From contig NZ_JBFOKR010000001.1 of assembly GCF_047246645.1 (NCBI RefSeq), forward strand, positions 310,001 through 374,000: a DNA stretch of 64,000 nucleotides. The letters run 5' to 3'. Made by a program: the position numbers and the translations under genes. Under the pieces are notes generated by a model. It ran no database searches. It saw only the letters and a list, made by a program, of their open reading frames with translations, and was not told the origin of the DNA. Of the stretch, positions 33,126-40,108 are shown piece by piece (position 1 is the stretch's first letter; every line of letters begins with the position of its first letter). The stretch is from Ferdinandcohnia sp047246645 (GTDB taxonomy: Bacteria; Bacillota; Bacilli; Bacillales; Bacillaceae_L).

Positions 33126-33237
33126 AGAGTGAAACTTAATCAGTGGTGATTTTCCACTGATCCTAGTTGCGGCCCACAGGAAGTGGGTCACACAGACGTT
33201 GCCACAGGACGTGGCGCTGTTAGTCTTTGTTCACTCT
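33126..33237 (+). repeat. Structured insert inside copy A, with several hairpins
   Basis: The block is bounded by GAGTGAA (33127-33133) and TTCACTC (33230-33236). Inside are at least three hairpins: ATCAGTGG with CCACTGAT (33139-33161), GCCCAC with GTGGGTC (33172-33189), and TTGCCAC with GTGGC (33199-33215). Copy B lacks it, so it probably entered copy A as a unit. Similar CCCACAGGA-GTGGG pairs are frequent in Bacillus intergenic DNA as far as I know. Confidence 0.55.
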
Positions 33238-33328
33238 CAGGCTTTTACTGGCAGTTGGCCGTTAGGGCAATATTGCCAGTTAAAGCGTGGAAAATTTCCT
33301 TTTAAAAATCGTGGCGTCCGCCGGAGGC

Positions 33329-33428
33329 TTTAACTTTATTCTGTCGTAGTATGAATCGCGACTGAATTGTATACTCTTTTTGCATCCCACTTATAGAAGT
33401 AAGGGGACTTCTGCTGAATAAAGTTAAA
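33329..33428. mobile_element. MITE-like 100-bp element, copy A
   Basis: TTTAACTTTATTC (33329-33341) and GAATAAAGTTAAA (33416-33428) are perfect 13-bp inverted ends that enclose 74 bases. A second element of exactly 100 bp with the same ends is at 49588-49687. The interior is diverged but shares AAGAGTATAC at nearly the same offset. There is no transposase, so movement would depend on another element. Confidence 0.6.
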
Positions 33429-33538
33429 AGGAAAAACTTGTTGGCTTTAATGAAAACTCAAAAAGGTAACACTATCTATACTACCTTATAGAGATGTTAT
33501 TTAAGCATTAATCAAAAGCATGATAAGGAGGCGTTCCA

Positions 33539-33910
33539 ATGAACGGTCAATATGCAGAGATTAAAGCGGAGTTAGAGTTAACAAAACAAGAATTATTGTC
33601 TAGGTTAGCACAATCAACACAATATGAGGTTAGTTCAGAACTCTTTTTTCAAGATGAAAAGACAGAGAAAGAAAAAATTGTCATCACACATATAAAAGAA
33701 GATTTACAGGACGTGGACCGTGCGTTACGAAAAATGAAACTTGGTTCATATGGGATATGTGAGGAAACAGGTCAAGAAATACCGTACGAAAAACTAAGAA
33801 TATTGCCTACTGCACGATCCATTTATGATTTTACCTTCACTGATTTATATGATCGTAACGTTATTCCTCTTCAACGTGAAAACCATCTTTACTTAGTTGA
33901 ACAGAAGTAA
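33539..33910 (+). CDS. ylyA: TraR/DksA-like protein YlyA with a degenerate zinc finger
   Basis: 123 residues, ATG after AAGGAGGCG (33525-33533). The N-terminal half is a helical, coiled-coil-like hairpin (AEIKAELELTKQELLSRL). The C-terminal half has the DksA-type signature RKMKLGSYGICEETGQEIPYEKLRILPTAR near 75-105. Only one cysteine of the usual four-cysteine zinc site remains (C84 region), so the finger is held in another way or lost. B. subtilis YlyA is reported to bind RNA polymerase and affect SigG-dependent genes. It is located between ileS and lspA, as there. Confidence 0.85.
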   Translation: MNGQYAEIKAELELTKQELLSRLAQSTQYEVSSELFFQDEKTEKEKIVITHIKEDLQDVDRALRKMKLGSYGICEETGQEIPYEKLRILPTARSIYDFTFTDLYDRNVIPLQRENHLYLVEQK

Positions 33911-33930
33911 TAGTATTTTACTTCTGTTCT
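33900..33930 (+). terminator. Hairpin at the end of ylyA, weak terminator
   Basis: AACAGAAGTAA (33900-33910, including the stop codon) pairs with TTACTTCTGTT (33918-33928). The following CTCTTCT is a poor T run. Confidence 0.55.
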
Positions 33931-33953
33931 CTTCTAGGTTTCCCCAGTTTAGA

Positions 33954-33983
33954 TTGTACAGCAAATCAATCATATGCTAAAAT
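33954..33983 (+). promoter_or_regulatory. SigA promoter for lspA-rluD
   Basis: TTGTAC (33954-33959) and an extended -10 TATGC-TAAAAT (33973-33983) with an 18-base spacer. Start near 33990, about 30 bases before lspA. Confidence 0.65.
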
Positions 33984-34019
33984 TCAATAGGTATAGTAAG
34001 TTGATATGGGGGCGTTTTT

Positions 34020-34508
34020 GTGTATTATTATTTACTGGCATTGTTTGTTGTTATTTTGGACCAGCTTACCAAATGGGTAATTGTAAAGTATATGGAGATT
34101 GGAGACCGTATTTCTGTAATTGAGAATTTTATATACATAACTTCTCACCGAAATAAAGGCGCAGCTTGGGGAATACTTCAAGGACAGATGTGGTTCTTTT
34201 ATATCGTTACCGCTATTGTGCTAGTTATGCTTGTTATTTATATCCAAAAGCTAAAGCCGAATCAAAAATTGTTTGGTATTGCATTGGCTTTTATGCTTGG
34301 AGGAGCAATTGGAAATTTTATAGACCGTATCTTTCGTAAAGAAGTTGTTGATTTTATAGATACATACATTTTTACATATGATTTTCCTATTTTTAATATT
34401 GCAGATTCAGCACTTGTGATAGGCGTAGGTTTTATACTAATACTTACATTATTCGAAGGAAAATTAGATAAGGAGAAAACAGATGAATCAATTCGAACTA
34501 ACGATTGA
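34020..34508 (+). CDS. lspA: Lipoprotein signal peptidase LspA
   Basis: 162 residues, GTG start at 34020 after GGGGGCG (34008-34014). Four membrane segments (about 1-18, 58-76, 84-102, 125-145). The aspartic dyad is visible in GNFIDRIFRKEVVDFID and FNIADSALVIG. SRNKGAAWG-type sequence (SHRNKGAAWGIL near 43) is also conserved. LspA removes the signal peptide from diacylglyceryl-modified prolipoproteins in the membrane. The last 26 bases overlap the start of rluD, so the two are translationally linked. Confidence 0.96.
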   Translation: MYYYLLALFVVILDQLTKWVIVKYMEIGDRISVIENFIYITSHRNKGAAWGILQGQMWFFYIVTAIVLVMLVIYIQKLKPNQKLFGIALAFMLGGAIGNFIDRIFRKEVVDFIDTYIFTYDFPIFNIADSALVIGVGFILILTLFEGKLDKEKTDESIRTND

Positions 34509-35391
34509 AGAGAATCAGCAAAATGACCGAATTGATAAGGTTGTTTCTAGCTTCAATACAGAGTGGTCAAGAAATCAGGTACAAGGATGGATTAAAGAAG
34601 GCAATGTTACTGTAAATGGTAAGATTGTAAAAACGGGTTACAAGTGTAATCAAGGTGATGTTATTGAAGTTAACATACCTGAACCAGAAGCATTAGATGT
34701 TGTACCAGAAGAAATGAACTTAGATATTTATTATGAGGATTCAGATGTACTTGTAGTGAACAAGCCTAAAGGGATGGTTGTTCATCCAGCTCCTGGTCAT
34801 ATGAGTGGCACACTTGTTAATGGCTTAATGGCGCACTGTAAGGACTTATCAGGTATTAATGGGGTACTTCGACCGGGAATTGTGCATAGAATTGATAAGG
34901 ATACTTCTGGTTTGTTGATGGTGGCAAAGAACGATTTAGCTCATGAATCATTAGTCAATCAACTAGTAGCAAAAACTGTAACCAGAAAGTATAAGGCAAT
35001 TGTACATGGTGTTATACCGCATGACCAAGGAACGATTGATGCTCCTATTGGCAGGGATAAGCGAGACCGCCAGAGTATGACAGTTACTGACGAGAATAGT
35101 AAAGTAGCTGTTACTCATTTTAATGTCATTGAGCGGATGAAGGATTTTACTTTTGTTGAATGTCAGCTAGAAACAGGCAGAACGCATCAAATTAGAGTTC
35201 ACATGAAGTATATCGGATACCCTTTAGTTGGTGATCCAAAATATGGTCCGAAAAAGACTCTAGATATTGGTGGACAAGCATTACATGCAGGTTTGTTAGG
35301 CTTTATTCACCCACGAACCTCAGAATATCTTGAGTTCGAAGCTCCTTTACCAAATGACTTTGAAGAATTACTTGAAAAACTTAGACGATAA
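34483..35391 (+). CDS. rluD: Ribosomal large-subunit pseudouridine synthase RluD/YlyB
   Basis: 302 residues (YlyB in B. subtilis is 303). An S4 domain near 13-75 (DRIDKVVSSFNTEWSRNQVQGWIKEGNVTVNG) is followed by the RluA-family catalytic domain. The active aspartate lies in HRIDKDTSGLLMVAK near 138, and the ETGRTHQIRVHM motif is near 218. In E. coli RluD modifies 23S rRNA helix 69; the exact target here is inferred. AAGGAGAAAA (34470-34479) lies inside lspA. Confidence 0.93.
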   Translation: MNQFELTIEENQQNDRIDKVVSSFNTEWSRNQVQGWIKEGNVTVNGKIVKTGYKCNQGDVIEVNIPEPEALDVVPEEMNLDIYYEDSDVLVVNKPKGMVVHPAPGHMSGTLVNGLMAHCKDLSGINGVLRPGIVHRIDKDTSGLLMVAKNDLAHESLVNQLVAKTVTRKYKAIVHGVIPHDQGTIDAPIGRDKRDRQSMTVTDENSKVAVTHFNVIERMKDFTFVECQLETGRTHQIRVHMKYIGYPLVGDPKYGPKKTLDIGGQALHAGLLGFIHPRTSEYLEFEAPLPNDFEELLEKLRR

Positions 35392-35410
35392 AAGACCTGA
35401 TAAATAATCG

Positions 35411-35439
35411 TTGACAAATTTCGATAGTCAACGTATGAT
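35411..35439 (+). promoter_or_regulatory. SigA promoter of the pyr operon
   Basis: TTGACA (35411-35416) and TATGAT (35434-35439) with a 17-base spacer. CGTTGAC (35409-35415) and GTCAACG (35427-35433) form a perfect inverted repeat that covers the -35 and abuts the -10. Start near 35446. Confidence 0.85.
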
Positions 35440-35465
35440 TAAGTTAATTAAATGAGCCCCTTTAA

Positions 35466-35568
35466 AATCAGTCCCGTGAGGCTGAGAAGGAAACGGATGT
35501 CAATGGGATAGGTGTATCCTGTTGTGTATTATCTATGTCCTCTCACTAGCGGTGAGAGGACATTTTTC
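35466..35568 (+). promoter_or_regulatory. PyrR attenuator 1 (leader of pyrR)
   Basis: The PyrR-binding loop reads ATCAGTCCCGTGAGGCTGAG (35467-35486), a variant of the TCCAGAGAGGCT core. The terminator is TGTCCTCTCAC (35536-35546) with GTGAGAGGACA (35552-35562) and five T. With UMP, PyrR would stabilise the anti-antiterminator and so favour termination. Confidence 0.85.
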
Positions 35569-35604
35569 GTTACAAGGGAGTTTGCAAAAAGTGAGGTGAA
35601 CAAG

Positions 35605-36147
35605 TTGACTGAAAAGGCTGTTGTACTTGATGTTCAAGCAATTAGAAGAGCGCTAACAAGAGTTGCCCATGAAATTATCGAAAAAAATAAAGGAATTGAA
35701 GATTGTGTAATCGTGGGAATCAAAACAAGAGGAATTTATCTGGCTCAACGAATTGCAGATAAAATCGAGCAAATTGAAGGTAAAAAGATTGTTGTAGGGG
35801 AGTTAGACATCACACTATATAGAGATGACTTAACAACAAAAACAGCGGATAAAGAGCCGATTGTTAAAGGATCTGATATACCGGTTGATATCAACAATAA
35901 AAAAGTAATCTTGGTGGATGACGTATTATTCACTGGTAGAACAGTTAGAGCTGCATTAGATGCTCTAATTGACATAGGAAGACCAGCTCAAATTCAACTT
36001 GCAGTTCTTATCGATAGAGGACATCGTGAGTTTCCGATTAGAGCTGACTACGTAGGGAAAAATATCCCTACTGCTAGCTCAGAAAAAATAGTTGTTGAAT
36101 TAGAAGATATTGACACAGTTGATCAAGTAACCATTCATAAAAATTAA
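35605..36147 (+). CDS. pyrR: Bifunctional pyr operon regulator / uracil phosphoribosyltransferase PyrR
   Basis: 180 residues (181 in B. subtilis) from the TTG at 35605 (MTEKAVVLDVQAIRRALTR), seven bases after GTGAGGTG (35591-35598). A GTG at 35596 is possible; the longer frame from 35512 runs through the attenuator and is rejected. The PRPP-binding motif is VILVDDVLFTGRT near 97-109. PyrR is a UMP- and UTP-sensing RNA-binding protein. It binds the three leader loops at 35467, 36165 and 37631 and lowers read-through into the operon; it also has weak uracil phosphoribosyltransferase activity. Confidence 0.97.
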   Translation: MTEKAVVLDVQAIRRALTRVAHEIIEKNKGIEDCVIVGIKTRGIYLAQRIADKIEQIEGKKIVVGELDITLYRDDLTTKTADKEPIVKGSDIPVDINNKKVILVDDVLFTGRTVRAALDALIDIGRPAQIQLAVLIDRGHREFPIRADYVGKNIPTASSEKIVVELEDIDTVDQVTIHKN

Positions 36148-36153
36148 TAAAAA

Positions 36154-36256
36154 CCCTTTAATTGTAGTCCAGAGAGGCTAGCAAAGGGGTAACATTCCTT
36201 CTCACTTTGTAAGGATTCGTCTACCTCTTTGTGTAAAAAACACAAAGATTTTTTTA
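36154..36256 (+). promoter_or_regulatory. PyrR attenuator 2 (between pyrR and pyrP)
   Basis: TAGTCCAGAGAGGCTA (36165-36180) is the canonical PyrR loop, closed by CCCTTT (36154-36159) with AAAGGG (36183-36188). Terminator: TCTTTGTG (36226-36233) with CACAAAGA (36241-36248), then a T run. Confidence 0.92.
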
Positions 36257-36293
36257 TTTAGGGCATTTTATTTATGAGGAGGAATTTTTAATT

Positions 36294-37613
36294 ATGAACA
36301 AAGATAATCAAAAACCGGTTTTGGGAATACGAGATGTACCTAACATTGGAATGTTCGGACTTCTAAGCATACAGCACTTGTTTGCAATGTTTGGAGCAAC
36401 GATTCTTGTGCCAATTCTTGTAGGAATTAGCCCAGCAGTAGCTCTTATATCAAGCGGATTAGGAACTTTAGCTTTCTTACTAATTACAAAAGGTCAAGTA
36501 CCAGCATATTTAGGCTCTTCTTTTGCATTCATTATCCCGTTACAAACAGCAATTGCTACAGACGGCCATGGGGCAGCTATGGTTGGAGCATTTTTAGCAG
36601 GACTTGTATATGGTATTGTGGCACTATTAATTAAAGCAACTGGACACAAGTGGTTAGTTAAAATTTTACCACCAGTTGTCGTAGGACCAGTTATAATCGT
36701 TATCGGATTAAGTTTAGCGGGAACTGCAGTAGGTATGGCAATGAATGATCCAAGTGGAAACTATAGTCTACTTCATTTTTCAGTAGCATTAGTTACATTG
36801 GCAATCGTAATTCTGGCAACTATCTTCCTAAAAGGCTTCTTTAGCCTAATCCCTGTTCTTATCGGGATCGTCGGTGGATATTTATACGCACTAGCTGTAG
36901 GTTTAGTTAATTTTACTGGTGTGAAAAAAGCCGATTTCTTTGAAATGCCAGACTTTTTGATACCATTTGTTTCATACACACCAAGCTTCTCTTGGGATAT
37001 TGTGATGTTAATGGTACCTATCGCTGCAGTTACATTATCAGAACATATTGGACATCAAATGGTATTAAGTAAAGTAGTTCAAAAGGATTTAATTAAGAAG
37101 CCAGGCCTACATCGTTCAATTATGGGGGATGGTGTAGCAACAATGATTGCTGCATTCCTTGGCGGACCACCTAATACAACGTATGGAGAAAATATTGGTG
37201 TATTAGCCATTACAAGAGTATACAGCATTTTCGTTATCGGAGGAGCTGCTGTAATTGCGATCTTGTTTGGCTTTATTGGTAAGGTCAACGCATTAATCAG
37301 TTCAATACCAACCCCTGTTATGGGTGGTGTATCTATCCTGTTATTCGGTATAATTGCTTCTTCAGGTTTACGGATGTTAGTTGATAGCAAGGTTGACCTA
37401 GGTGTGAATCGAAACCTTATCATCTCATCTGTAATCCTTGTCATTGGAATTGGTGGAGCAATCATTAAGGTTACTGAAAACTTTGAAGTACATGGTATGG
37501 CTTTAGCAACTATCGTTGGTATTTTATTAAATGTAATACTTCCTGGTGGAGAAATTCAAGAAGACGAAGATATATATGAAACTCAGTTAGAGGATGATAA
37601 CTCTGTTGCATAA
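36294..37613 (+). CDS. pyrP: Uracil permease PyrP
   Basis: 439 residues (435 in B. subtilis). NCS2 nucleobase transporter with 12 to 14 membrane segments. Typical sequences are SIQHLFAMFGATILVPI near 22, LGSSFAFIIP near 76, the VAAVTLSEHIGHQMV-type motif (IAAVTLSEHIGH near 243) and GGPPNTTYGENIGVLAITRVYS near 285. The C-terminal tail is acidic. It imports uracil with protons. It is placed between two PyrR attenuators, so uptake is repressed when UMP is high. The ATG follows GAGGAGGAA (36275-36283). Confidence 0.96.
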   Translation: MNKDNQKPVLGIRDVPNIGMFGLLSIQHLFAMFGATILVPILVGISPAVALISSGLGTLAFLLITKGQVPAYLGSSFAFIIPLQTAIATDGHGAAMVGAFLAGLVYGIVALLIKATGHKWLVKILPPVVVGPVIIVIGLSLAGTAVGMAMNDPSGNYSLLHFSVALVTLAIVILATIFLKGFFSLIPVLIGIVGGYLYALAVGLVNFTGVKKADFFEMPDFLIPFVSYTPSFSWDIVMLMVPIAAVTLSEHIGHQMVLSKVVQKDLIKKPGLHRSIMGDGVATMIAAFLGGPPNTTYGENIGVLAITRVYSIFVIGGAAVIAILFGFIGKVNALISSIPTPVMGGVSILLFGIIASSGLRMLVDSKVDLGVNRNLIISSVILVIGIGGAIIKVTENFEVHGMALATIVGILLNVILPGGEIQEDEDIYETQLEDDNSVA

Positions 37614-37618
37614 TGAAT

Positions 37619-37753
37619 CACCTTTTAAGATAGTCCAGAGAGGCTAAAAAGGGTGTAAGTGATTAGCACAAAAAGGGTGTATCTTTTCGCATACCCTTAT
37701 CGCTACTCTCTTGCTACAACACCCTTGCCTAATTTAGGTGAGGGTGTTTTTTT
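37619..37753 (+). promoter_or_regulatory. PyrR attenuator 3 (between pyrP and pyrB)
   Basis: TAGTCCAGAGAGGCTA (37631-37646) is the PyrR loop, closed by CACCTTTT with AAAAGGGTG (37619-37655). The terminator AACACCCTTGCCTA pairs with TAGGTGAGGGTGTT (37718-37748), followed by T residues. Confidence 0.92.
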
Positions 37754-37909
37754 AGCAGATTGGAAAGTATAAAATTTTTTCCTATCTGCATAAGTGCAAC
37801 TACGGCCCTGCTGTCGCCTAAAGGCTCTGCAATCGCCGAGTTTTCTATTAGCTAAAAATATCGGGCAGACTTCCGATTAGGATGAACTGCATTTGTAAAA
37901 GTACCCTTT
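37754..37909 (+). repeat. Probable dispersed repeat between attenuator 3 and pyrB
   Basis: After the terminator come an imperfect hairpin (GCAGATTGGAAA with TTTCCTATCTGC, 37757-37795) and a relatively GC-rich stretch (GTGCAACTACGGCCCTGCTG, GGCTCTGCAATCGCCGAG). The texture resembles Bacillus intergenic repeats and not a leader. No second copy is present in this window, so the call is tentative. Confidence 0.35.
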
Positions 37910-37922
37910 AGGAGGAAAAATG

Positions 37923-38825
37923 ATGAATCATTTATTGACAATGTCAGAGTTATCAATAGAAGGGATTAACCGAATTTTATTTGATGCTAGTCTTTTTGCA
38001 GAAGGAAAGACTTGGAATGTTGATAAGCAAACGTTTGTCGCTAATTTATTTTTTGAGCCAAGTACCCGAACAAAATTCAGTTTTGAAGTAGCGGAGCGTA
38101 AATTAGGTATCGATGTTCTTCATTTGGAAGCAAGTACATCAAGTGTACAAAAAGGGGAGAGTCTATACGATACAGTAAAAACGTTGCAATCCATTGGTGC
38201 TAATGCAGTTGTAATTCGTCACCCGAAAGATGAATTTTATTCAGATCTACTTAGCAAGATTAGTATTCCAATAATTAATGCTGGTGATGGTTGTGGACAT
38301 CATCCAACTCAGTCATTATTAGACCTATTAACAATCCAACAAGAGTTTGGTAGCTTTCAAGGTTTAAAGGTTTTAATAGTCGGAGATATTCGCCACAGTA
38401 GGGTTGCAAGATCAAATGCTGAAGTGTTAACAAGACTAGGTGCTAAAGTAAGCTTTTCAGCTCCGATAGAGTGGCAGGATGAATCGAATCCATATGGTGC
38501 ATATATTGATTTAGACTACGGAATTGCGGAGGCAGATGTTGTCATGTTACTTCGTATACAGCATGAACGTCATGAAAAATCAATGGGGCTATCAAAGGAA
38601 GAGTATCATCAGAAATACGGCTTAACAATTAAACGTGGAAAAGGTATGAAAAAAGGAAGTATTATCATGCATCCAGCACCTATAAATCGAAATGTGGAAA
38701 TAGCAAGTGAGTTGGTTGAGGCAGAACATTCAAGGGTTTTTAAGCAAATGGAGAACGGAGTATACGTACGAATGGCAGTACTCAAGAGAGTTTTACAGCA
38801 TGCAGAAGGAGGAATATTGATATGA
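37923..38825 (+). CDS. pyrB: Aspartate carbamoyltransferase catalytic subunit PyrB
   Basis: 300 residues from the ATG at 37923 (MNHLLTMSELS), seven bases after GGAGG (37911-37915); the ATG at 37920 is too close. Carbamoyl-phosphate motif FFEPSTRTKFSFE near 45; QKGESLYDT near 75; HPTQSLLDLLTI near 128; MHPAPINR near 263. It joins carbamoyl phosphate and aspartate. No pyrI regulatory subunit is present, as is usual in Bacillus. Its stop overlaps the pyrC start by four bases (ATGA). Confidence 0.97.
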   Translation: MNHLLTMSELSIEGINRILFDASLFAEGKTWNVDKQTFVANLFFEPSTRTKFSFEVAERKLGIDVLHLEASTSSVQKGESLYDTVKTLQSIGANAVVIRHPKDEFYSDLLSKISIPIINAGDGCGHHPTQSLLDLLTIQQEFGSFQGLKVLIVGDIRHSRVARSNAEVLTRLGAKVSFSAPIEWQDESNPYGAYIDLDYGIAEADVVMLLRIQHERHEKSMGLSKEEYHQKYGLTIKRGKGMKKGSIIMHPAPINRNVEIASELVEAEHSRVFKQMENGVYVRMAVLKRVLQHAEGGILI

Positions 38826-40108
38826 ACACTGCTTTAGTAAATGGAAGAATTCTTAACAAACAAGGTGAATTTGAGACAGTTGACATAAGAATTGTAGAAG
38901 GAAAAATTAGCGAAATTGGTGTTGATATCGATACGGCTGGTTGTGAGGTACTAGATTTACAAGGGAAATTTATTTCAGCTGGTTTCGTTGATGTGCATGT
39001 TCATCTCCGTGAACCAGGAGGAGAGCATAAAGAAACAATTGAAACGGGTACGTTAGCAGCTGCAAAAGGTGGTTTTACAACAATAGCGGCAATGCCAAAT
39101 ACTAGACCTGTTCCAGATACAGTAGAACAAATGAATTGGCTACAAAATAGAATTAAAGAAACCGCACATGTAAATGTATTACCATATGCATCGATTACAG
39201 TTCGTGAACTAGGACAAGAAATTACTGATATGCAAGGGTTAAAGGATGCAGGTGCGTTTGCTTTTACAGATGATGGTGTAGGTGTACAGTCTGCAGGTAT
39301 GATGTTAACTGCAATGAAGGAAGCTGCAAAAGTAGGAATGCCAATTGTAGCTCACTGTGAGGAAAATACGTTAATTAATAAAGGTTCTGTACATGAAGGA
39401 GAATTTTCTAAAGAAAATGGATTAAATGGAATTCCTTCAGTGTGTGAATCCGTACATATTGCAAGAGATGTTTTATTAGCAGAAGCGGCAGGTTGCCACT
39501 ATCATGTTTGTCACGTAAGTACTAAGGAATCTGTAAGGGTAATACGCGACGCTAAACGTGCAGGAATTCAGGTAACAGCTGAGGTTACACCTCATCATCT
39601 TTTACTGTCTGAAGAAGATATTCCTGGATTAGATCCGAATTATAAAATGAACCCTCCTTTACGAGGAAAATCTGATAAGGAAGCACTAATTGCCGGGTTA
39701 TTAGATGGTACTCTAGACATGATTGCTACAGACCACGCCCCACATACAAGTCAAGAAAAAGCAGAGGGTATGTCACTTGCACCTTTTGGGATTGTTGGTC
39801 TTGAAACAGCATTTCCACTTTTATATACAAACTTAGTACTAAATGGAGTTCTGACACTTCAAAAACTGGTTGAGTTTTTAACAGTAAAACCTGCTGAAAC
39901 TTTTAATCTTAAATCGGGAGCATTAAAGATAGGTTCACAAGCTGATATAACAATAATTGACCTTGAGATGGAACATGATATAAATCCTAACGAATTTGTA
40001 TCAAAAGGGAAGAATACTCCATTTACAGGTTGGAGATGTAAAGGCTGGCCAGTATTAACACTAGTAGCTGGCAACATTGTATGGCAGAAAGGAAGTGTAT
40101 TAGTTTGA
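38822..40108 (+). CDS. pyrC: Dihydroorotase PyrC
   Basis: 428 residues, class I dihydroorotase of the amidohydrolase fold. Metal ligands: DVHVHLREPG near 57-66, the His of HCEEN near 178 and HVCHVSTKES near 229, and ATDHAPHTSQEKA near 302. It closes carbamoyl-aspartate into dihydroorotate, reversibly. The start ATG overlaps the pyrB stop (ATGA), and the last four bases overlap the carA start (TTGA). This tight packing points to translational coupling. Confidence 0.97.
   Translation: MNTALVNGRILNKQGEFETVDIRIVEGKISEIGVDIDTAGCEVLDLQGKFISAGFVDVHVHLREPGGEHKETIETGTLAAAKGGFTTIAAMPNTRPVPDTVEQMNWLQNRIKETAHVNVLPYASITVRELGQEITDMQGLKDAGAFAFTDDGVGVQSAGMMLTAMKEAAKVGMPIVAHCEENTLINKGSVHEGEFSKENGLNGIPSVCESVHIARDVLLAEAAGCHYHVCHVSTKESVRVIRDAKRAGIQVTAEVTPHHLLLSEEDIPGLDPNYKMNPPLRGKSDKEALIAGLLDGTLDMIATDHAPHTSQEKAEGMSLAPFGIVGLETAFPLLYTNLVLNGVLTLQKLVEFLTVKPAETFNLKSGALKIGSQADITIIDLEMEHDINPNEFVSKGKNTPFTGWRCKGWPVLTLVAGNIVWQKGSVLV

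Larger units (their letters stand above)
33076..33428 (-). repeat. Composite dispersed intergenic repeat, copy A (minus orientation)
   Basis: On the minus strand this reads: a 100-bp element with 13-bp inverted ends (33329-33428), then GCCTCCGGCGGACGCCACG, then GGAAA, an inserted structured block, then CTCGAAAAAAATCGGGCGC and AAATATGCCAAGGCGCATTTG. The same modules, in the same order but without the insert, appear on the plus strand at 49588-49777. It fills most of the 570-base gap between ileS and ylyA. No coding potential is seen in it. Confidence 0.75.

Noticed and set aside
32970..33430. Large non-coding RNA gene
   Set aside because: The hairpins belong to repeat modules also present at 49.6 kb in the other orientation, so a repeat explains them better; no promoter was found.
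35512..35604. Longer pyrR reading frame starting upstream
   Set aside because: It would translate through the attenuator terminator, and PyrR homologues begin at M-x-x-KAV.
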